DNA of 64,000 nucleotides. Origin: Zeimonas arvi (GTDB lineage: Bacteria; Pseudomonadota; Gammaproteobacteria; Burkholderiales; Burkholderiaceae_E). Below the pieces are notes generated by a model. That model made no database searches and had not been told where the DNA came from. It saw only the letters and a program-made list of their open reading frames with translations. Below are positions 60,229 to 64,000 of this stretch, one piece after another (within the stretch, counting starts at the first letter, position 1; every line of letters starts with the position of its first letter). Where the stretch lies: assembly GCF_008039575.1 (NCBI RefSeq), contig NZ_VDUY01000006.1, positions 1-64,000 of the forward strand. Direction: 5' to 3'. Position numbers and translations under genes: made by a program.

Positions 60229-61911
60229 ATGCCCACCCATCCGAACCCGTATCGCCAGGACCTCGACCGCAATCCGGCCAACCACGTGCCGCTGACCCCG
60301 ATCAGCTTCGTGGAATGGGCGGCCGACGTGTTCCCCGAGCGTTGCGCGGTGATCCACGGCCCGATCCGGCGCAGCTGGGGCGAGATGTACCGGCGCGCCC
60401 GGCAGCTGGCCTCGGTGCTGGCCGCGCGCGACATCGGCGACGGCGACACGGTTTCGGCGATCCTGCCGAACATCCCGGCGATGATCGACGCGCACTTCGG
60501 CGTGCCGATGACCGGGGCGGTCCTGAACACGATCAACACCCGGCTCGACGCGGCCACCGTGGCTTTCCAGCTGCGCCACTCGGGCGCGAAAGTGCTGATC
60601 GTGGACCGCGAGTTCTCGCCGGTGGCGAAGGCCGCGCTGGCGATCAACGCGGAGCAGGGCGTGGCGGCGCCCTTCGTGGTCGATGTCGACGACCCGGTCT
60701 ACGAGGGGCCGGGCGAGCGGATCGGCGAGATCGAGTTCGAGGACTGGATCGCCGCCGGCGATCCGGCGCACGCGTATGCGCTGCCCGCCGACGAATGGGA
60801 CGCGATCGGCCTGAACTACACCTCGGGCACCACCGGCGACCCGAAGGGCGTGGTCGTCCACCATCGCGGCGCCTACCTGAACGCGGTGGGCAACGTGCTG
60901 TCGTGGGCGCTGCCGCGCCACCCCGTCTACCTGTGGACGCTGCCGATGTTCCACTGCAACGGCTGGTGCTTTCCGTGGACGCTGCCGGCGGTGGCCGGCA
61001 CCAACGTGTGCCTGCGCCGCATCGACGCGGCGCTGATCCTGGGCCTGATCCGCGAGCACCGGGTCACCCACTACTGCGGGGCGCCGATCGTGCACGGCAC
61101 GCTGATCAACGCGCCGGCCGAGCTCAAGGCGGGCATCGACTGGGCGGTCAAGGCGATGGTCGCGGGCGCGGCGCCGCCGGCCGCGATGATCGAGGGCATG
61201 GAGCGCATGGGCTGGGAGGTCACCCACGTGTACGGGCTCACCGAGGTCTACGGCCCGGCGTCGGTCTGCGTGAAGCAGGAAGCCTGGGAGTCGCTCGACC
61301 TGGCGGGCCGGGTCGAGCAGAACGGCCGGCAGGGCGTGCGCTACCAGGTGCAGCAGGGGCTCACCGTCGTCGATCCGGAAACGATGACCGAGGCGCCGCG
61401 CGACGGCGAGACGATGGGCGAGGTGGTGTTCCGCGGCAACATCGTGATGAAGGGCTACCTGAAGAACCCGAAGGCGAGCGCCGAGGCCTTCCGCGGCGGC
61501 TGGTTCCACACCGGCGACCTGGGCGTGCTGCACGCCGACGGCTACGTGAAGCTGAAGGACCGCGCCAAGGACATCATCATCTCGGGCGGCGAGAACATCA
61601 GCTCGATCGAGGTCGAGGACGCGCTGTACAAGCATCCGGCGGTGCTCGCGGCGGCGGTGGTGGCCCGGCCCGACCCGAAGTGGGGCGAGACGCCGCTGGC
61701 CTTCGTGGAACTGAAGGCCGACCGGGTGCCGGCCACGCCCGAGGCCGAGCGGGCGCTGGCCGACGAGCTGCTGGCCCACTGCCGCAAGCACCTGGCCGGC
61801 TTCAAGTGTCCGCGCGAAGTGCGCTTCGGCGAGGTGCCCAAGACCTCGACCGGAAAGATCCAGAAGCATCTGCTGCGGGCGAAGGTCGGTTCGGCCGGCG
61901 CCATCGGCTGA
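60229..61911 (+). CDS. AMP-dependent acyl-CoA synthetase/ligase
   Basis: The 560-residue ANL-superfamily enzyme has [20 protein letters not shown] (P-loop), [46 protein letters not shown] and a C-terminal [13 protein letters not shown] with the catalytic Lys. It activates a carboxylate to the acyl-adenylate and loads it on CoA. The sequence class is long/medium-chain-like and related to DmdB/3-methylmercaptopropionyl-CoA ligases. The acid used is unknown. Confidence 0.92.
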   Translation: MPTHPNPYRQDLDRNPANHVPLTPISFVEWAADVFPERCAVIHGPIRRSWGEMYRRARQLASVLAARDIGDGDTVSAILPNIPAMIDAHFGVPMTGAVLNTINTRLDAATVAFQLRHSGAKVLIVDREFSPVAKAALAINAEQGVAAPFVVDVDDPVYEGPGERIGEIEFEDWIAAGDPAHAYALPADEWDAIGLNYTSGTTGDPKGVVVHHRGAYLNAVGNVLSWALPRHPVYLWTLPMFHCNGWCFPWTLPAVAGTNVCLRRIDAALILGLIREHRVTHYCGAPIVHGTLINAPAELKAGIDWAVKAMVAGAAPPAAMIEGMERMGWEVTHVYGLTEVYGPASVCVKQEAWESLDLAGRVEQNGRQGVRYQVQQGLTVVDPETMTEAPRDGETMGEVVFRGNIVMKGYLKNPKASAEAFRGGWFHTGDLGVLHADGYVKLKDRAKDIIISGGENISSIEVEDALYKHPAVLAAAVVARPDPKWGETPLAFVELKADRVPATPEAERALADELLAHCRKHLAGFKCPREVRFGEVPKTSTGKIQKHLLRAKVGSAGAIG

Positions 61912-61932
61912 ACCCCGACGGGCGCGGCCAAG

Positions 61933-61938
61933 TACAAT
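61933..61938 (+). promoter_or_regulatory. -10 box of argS, near-leaderless
   Basis: TACAAT ends 8 bases before the argS ATG (61947), so transcription would start at or very near the start codon. No ribosome-binding site is present between them, matching the pattern seen at brnT and the 22694 MFS gene. Confidence 0.45.
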
Positions 61939-61946
61939 CGCGCCCC

Positions 61947-63761
61947 ATGCTGAAGGAACAGAAATCACGCCTGGCCGCGCTCTTCGCGCAGGCCGCGAGC
62001 GAGCTGGCCGCGCGGGCCGGCGTCGAACAGGCCCAGGTCGCCGCCGAGGTCACCCTGGAGCGGCCCAAGCAGGCTGCCCACGGCGACCTCGCCTGCAACC
62101 TGGCGATGCAGCTGGCGAAGCCGCTGAAGGCCCCGCCGCGCAAGATCGCCGAGCAGCTGGTCGAGCGGGTCCGCGAGCTGGACCGCGACTGTTCGACCGA
62201 CGACGGCGCGATCGCGCCGCCGCACACGCAGGCCGCGATGATCGAGGCGCTGGAGATCGCCGGACCCGGCTTCATCAACATCCGCCTGCGCGACGACGCC
62301 AAGCGCGCCGCGGTGCCGCAGGTGCTGGCCGATGGCGGCGCTTTCGGTCGCGGCACGCGCGGCGCAGGCCGCCCGGTGATCGTGGAGTTCGTGTCGGCCA
62401 ACCCGACCGGGCCGCTGCACGTGGGCCACGGCCGGCAGGGCGCGCTGGGCGATGCGCTGTCGGCGCTGCTCGAGGCCGACGGCTGGACGGTGACCCGCGA
62501 GTTCTACTACAACGATGCCGGCGCGCAGATCGACAACCTGGCGCGCTCGGTGCAGGCGCGCGCGCGCGGACTGACGCCCGAGGACCCGTCCTTCCCGGCC
62601 GACGGCTATCGCGGCGACTACATCGTCGACATCGCGAACGACTACCTGGCGCGGGCCACGGTGTCGGCCGAGCGGGTGCCCGAGGTGACCGGCGCCGGCG
62701 ACCCGGAGGACCTGGAGGCGATCCGTCGCTTCGCGGTCGCCTGCCTGCGGCGCGAGCAGGACCTGGACCTGCGCGCCTTCGGCGTGCGCTTCGACAACTA
62801 CTACCTGGAGTCCTCGCTGTACGCCGACGGCCGCGTGCAGCAGGCGGTCGACACCCTGGTCGCCGCCGGCAAGACCTACGAGGACGGCGGCGCGCTGTGG
62901 CTGCGCACCACCGGCTACGGCGACGACAAGGACCGCGTGATGCGCAAGTCCGAGGGCGGCTACACCTATTTCGTCCCCGACGTCGCCTATCACGTCACCA
63001 AGTGGGAGCGCGGCTTCCAGCGCGCGATCAACATCCAGGGCTCGGACCACCACGGCACGATCGCACGGGTGCGCGCCGGCCTGCAGGCGCTGGGCGTGGG
63101 CATTCCGGCGGGCTATCCGGACTACGTGCTGCACAAGATGGTCACCGTGATGCGCGGCGGCGAGGAGGTCAAGATCTCCAAGCGGGCCGGCTCCTACGTG
63201 ACCCTGCGCGACCTGATCACCTGGAGCGGCGAACAGCGCGACGAGGCCGGGCAGGCCACCGGCAGCGACGAGCAGCGCGGCCGCGACGCGGTCCGCTTCT
63301 TCCTGATCTCGCGCAAGGCCGACAGCGAGTTCGTGTTCGACGTGGACCTCGCCCTGTCGCGCAGCGACGAGAACCCGGTCTACTACGTGCAGTACGCGCA
63401 CGCCCGGCTGTGCTCGGTGCTGGCGCAATGGGGCGGCGATGCGGACGCGCTGGCGGCGTCGGCCGCGGACGGACGAATCGACCTGTCGCCGCTGGCCGCG
63501 CCGCGGGAGTTCGCGCTGATCGCCCGGCTGGCCGAGTTCCCGGAGCGGGTTGCCGAAGCGGTCGACGAACTCGCGCCGCACGCAATTGCGTTCTATCTCA
63601 AGGATTTAGCGGCCGAAGTTCACTCTTACTATAATGCCGAGAGGTTCCTCGTCGACGACGAGGCGCTCAGGAACGCGCGGCTGGCCCTGGTGCTGGCTGC
63701 GCGTCAGGTGCTGCGCAACGGGCTGGCGCTGATCGGCGTGTCGGCCCCCGAGAGGATGTGA
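61947..63761 (+). CDS. argS: arginyl-tRNA synthetase
   Basis: The 604-residue class I synthetase has an N-terminal Arg_tRNA_synt_N domain (about 1-115), the HIGH-type motif [15 protein letters not shown] (about 153-167), [53 protein letters not shown]-like VKISKRAG and a C-terminal DALR anticodon domain ending APERM. The ATG at 61947 is preceded by a TACAAT box and no Shine-Dalgarno. It overlaps the next gene by one base (TGATG). Confidence 0.97.
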   Translation: MLKEQKSRLAALFAQAASELAARAGVEQAQVAAEVTLERPKQAAHGDLACNLAMQLAKPLKAPPRKIAEQLVERVRELDRDCSTDDGAIAPPHTQAAMIEALEIAGPGFINIRLRDDAKRAAVPQVLADGGAFGRGTRGAGRPVIVEFVSANPTGPLHVGHGRQGALGDALSALLEADGWTVTREFYYNDAGAQIDNLARSVQARARGLTPEDPSFPADGYRGDYIVDIANDYLARATVSAERVPEVTGAGDPEDLEAIRRFAVACLRREQDLDLRAFGVRFDNYYLESSLYADGRVQQAVDTLVAAGKTYEDGGALWLRTTGYGDDKDRVMRKSEGGYTYFVPDVAYHVTKWERGFQRAINIQGSDHHGTIARVRAGLQALGVGIPAGYPDYVLHKMVTVMRGGEEVKISKRAGSYVTLRDLITWSGEQRDEAGQATGSDEQRGRDAVRFFLISRKADSEFVFDVDLALSRSDENPVYYVQYAHARLCSVLAQWGGDADALAASAADGRIDLSPLAAPREFALIARLAEFPERVAEAVDELAPHAIAFYLKDLAAEVHSYYNAERFLVDDEALRNARLALVLAARQVLRNGLALIGVSAPERM

Positions 63762-64000
63762 TGGCGAAGACCCGAAGGCAGCGTGGCCAGCTTGGCGGAA
63801 CGCTGTTCGGCTTTCTCGCGGGGCTGGTGCTGGGCCTTGGGATCGCGGTGGTGGTGGCGCTGTTCGTGACGCGCGCCCCGGTGCCCTTCGTCAAGAAGGC
63901 GCACCGGGCGCCCGAGAGCGTGACCGCGCCGCGCAACGGCGAGGCCCTGCCCGACCCGAATGCCCCGCTCGGCGCGCGCACGCGGGAAGGCGATGGCGCG
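63761..64000 (+). CDS. SPOR-domain protein, N-terminal part (runs off the window)
   Basis: The visible 80 residues contain a cytoplasmic basic start ([13 protein letters not shown]), one membrane helix (TLFGFLAGLVLGLGIAVVVA, LFVT) and a periplasmic Pro/Ala/Glu linker beginning RAPVPFVKKAHRAPE. This matches the FtsN-like SPOR protein that follows argS in Burkholderiales. The peptidoglycan-binding SPOR domain would lie beyond 64000. The start overlaps the argS stop by one base, so they are co-translated. Confidence 0.8.
   Translation, partial: MAKTRRQRGQLGGTLFGFLAGLVLGLGIAVVVALFVTRAPVPFVKKAHRAPESVTAPRNGEALPDPNAPLGARTREGDGA

Overview
The window is a dense, GC-rich (about 70 percent by eye) chromosomal segment from a Gram-negative proteobacterium, most likely a member of the betaproteobacterial order Burkholderiales. 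The reasons are base composition, the argS-SPOR gene order at the right end, a DUF3079 gene, several tricarboxylate-type (Bug) and branched-chain-type transporters, a TPP-riboswitch-controlled cytX, and no sporulation or mycelial genes. No rRNA, tRNA, CRISPR array, transposase, integrase or phage structural gene was seen. The species cannot be named from sequence alone.

Left end (1-9.7 kb): an accessory region rich in toxin-antitoxin genes. It holds a histone-deacetylase-like fragment beside a perfect inverted repeat, a solo XRE regulator, a Fic enzyme with its own repeated operator, BrnT/CopG, an orphan Phd/YefM antitoxin, VapBC, an orphan HigA with its promoter-operator intact, and ParDE. 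These are interspersed with ordinary metabolic genes (two TesB-like thioesterases, a nitronate monooxygenase) and a membrane-anchored Mrr-type nuclease.

9.7-25.4 kb: a catabolic and uptake region. Back-to-back LysR genes separate a minus-strand set (LysR, aldehyde dehydrogenase, aspartate-dehydrogenase-like enzyme) from a plus-strand set (LysR, a complete Liv-type ABC importer, a RidA/CnbZ-like protein). An SDR enzyme, EamA and MFS exporters, and an uncharacterised macro-domain-like protein flank it. The logic suggests uptake and oxidation of an amino- or amide-containing carboxylate.

25.4-36.7 kb: mostly housekeeping genes. These are the DbpA helicase, a RIO kinase, a second Mrr-like membrane protein with degenerate catalytic residues, a triple-domain QueD fused in one chain and coupled to QueE (queuosine), an RcnB-like protein, cysteine synthase, the methionine importer MetNIQ with an SD-sequestering hairpin, and an ABC exporter.

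36.7-44.6 kb: minus-strand genes for a GSA-type aminotransferase, a lone molybdopterin oxidoreductase large subunit, an SDR, a small cytochrome c, an FMN reductase and an aldo/keto reductase coupled to a GST-like stub. These are followed by a plus-strand SpmA-SpmB-type membrane protein.

44.6-64 kb: a CadC/TolB-N/TPR regulator diverging from a cupin, a four-domain rhodanese protein, TPP riboswitch-cytX, an LLM flavin oxidoreductase plus AhpD-like protein, a Bug binding protein coupled to a phosphonate/sulfate ester hydrolase, a frameshifted secreted-protein remnant, a PAS histidine kinase with a pseudo-receiver, a cystathionine beta-lyase behind a duplicated start site, a two-RCK potassium channel, DUF6394 and thioredoxin genes, an acyl-CoA synthetase, argS and the start of a SPOR-domain gene.
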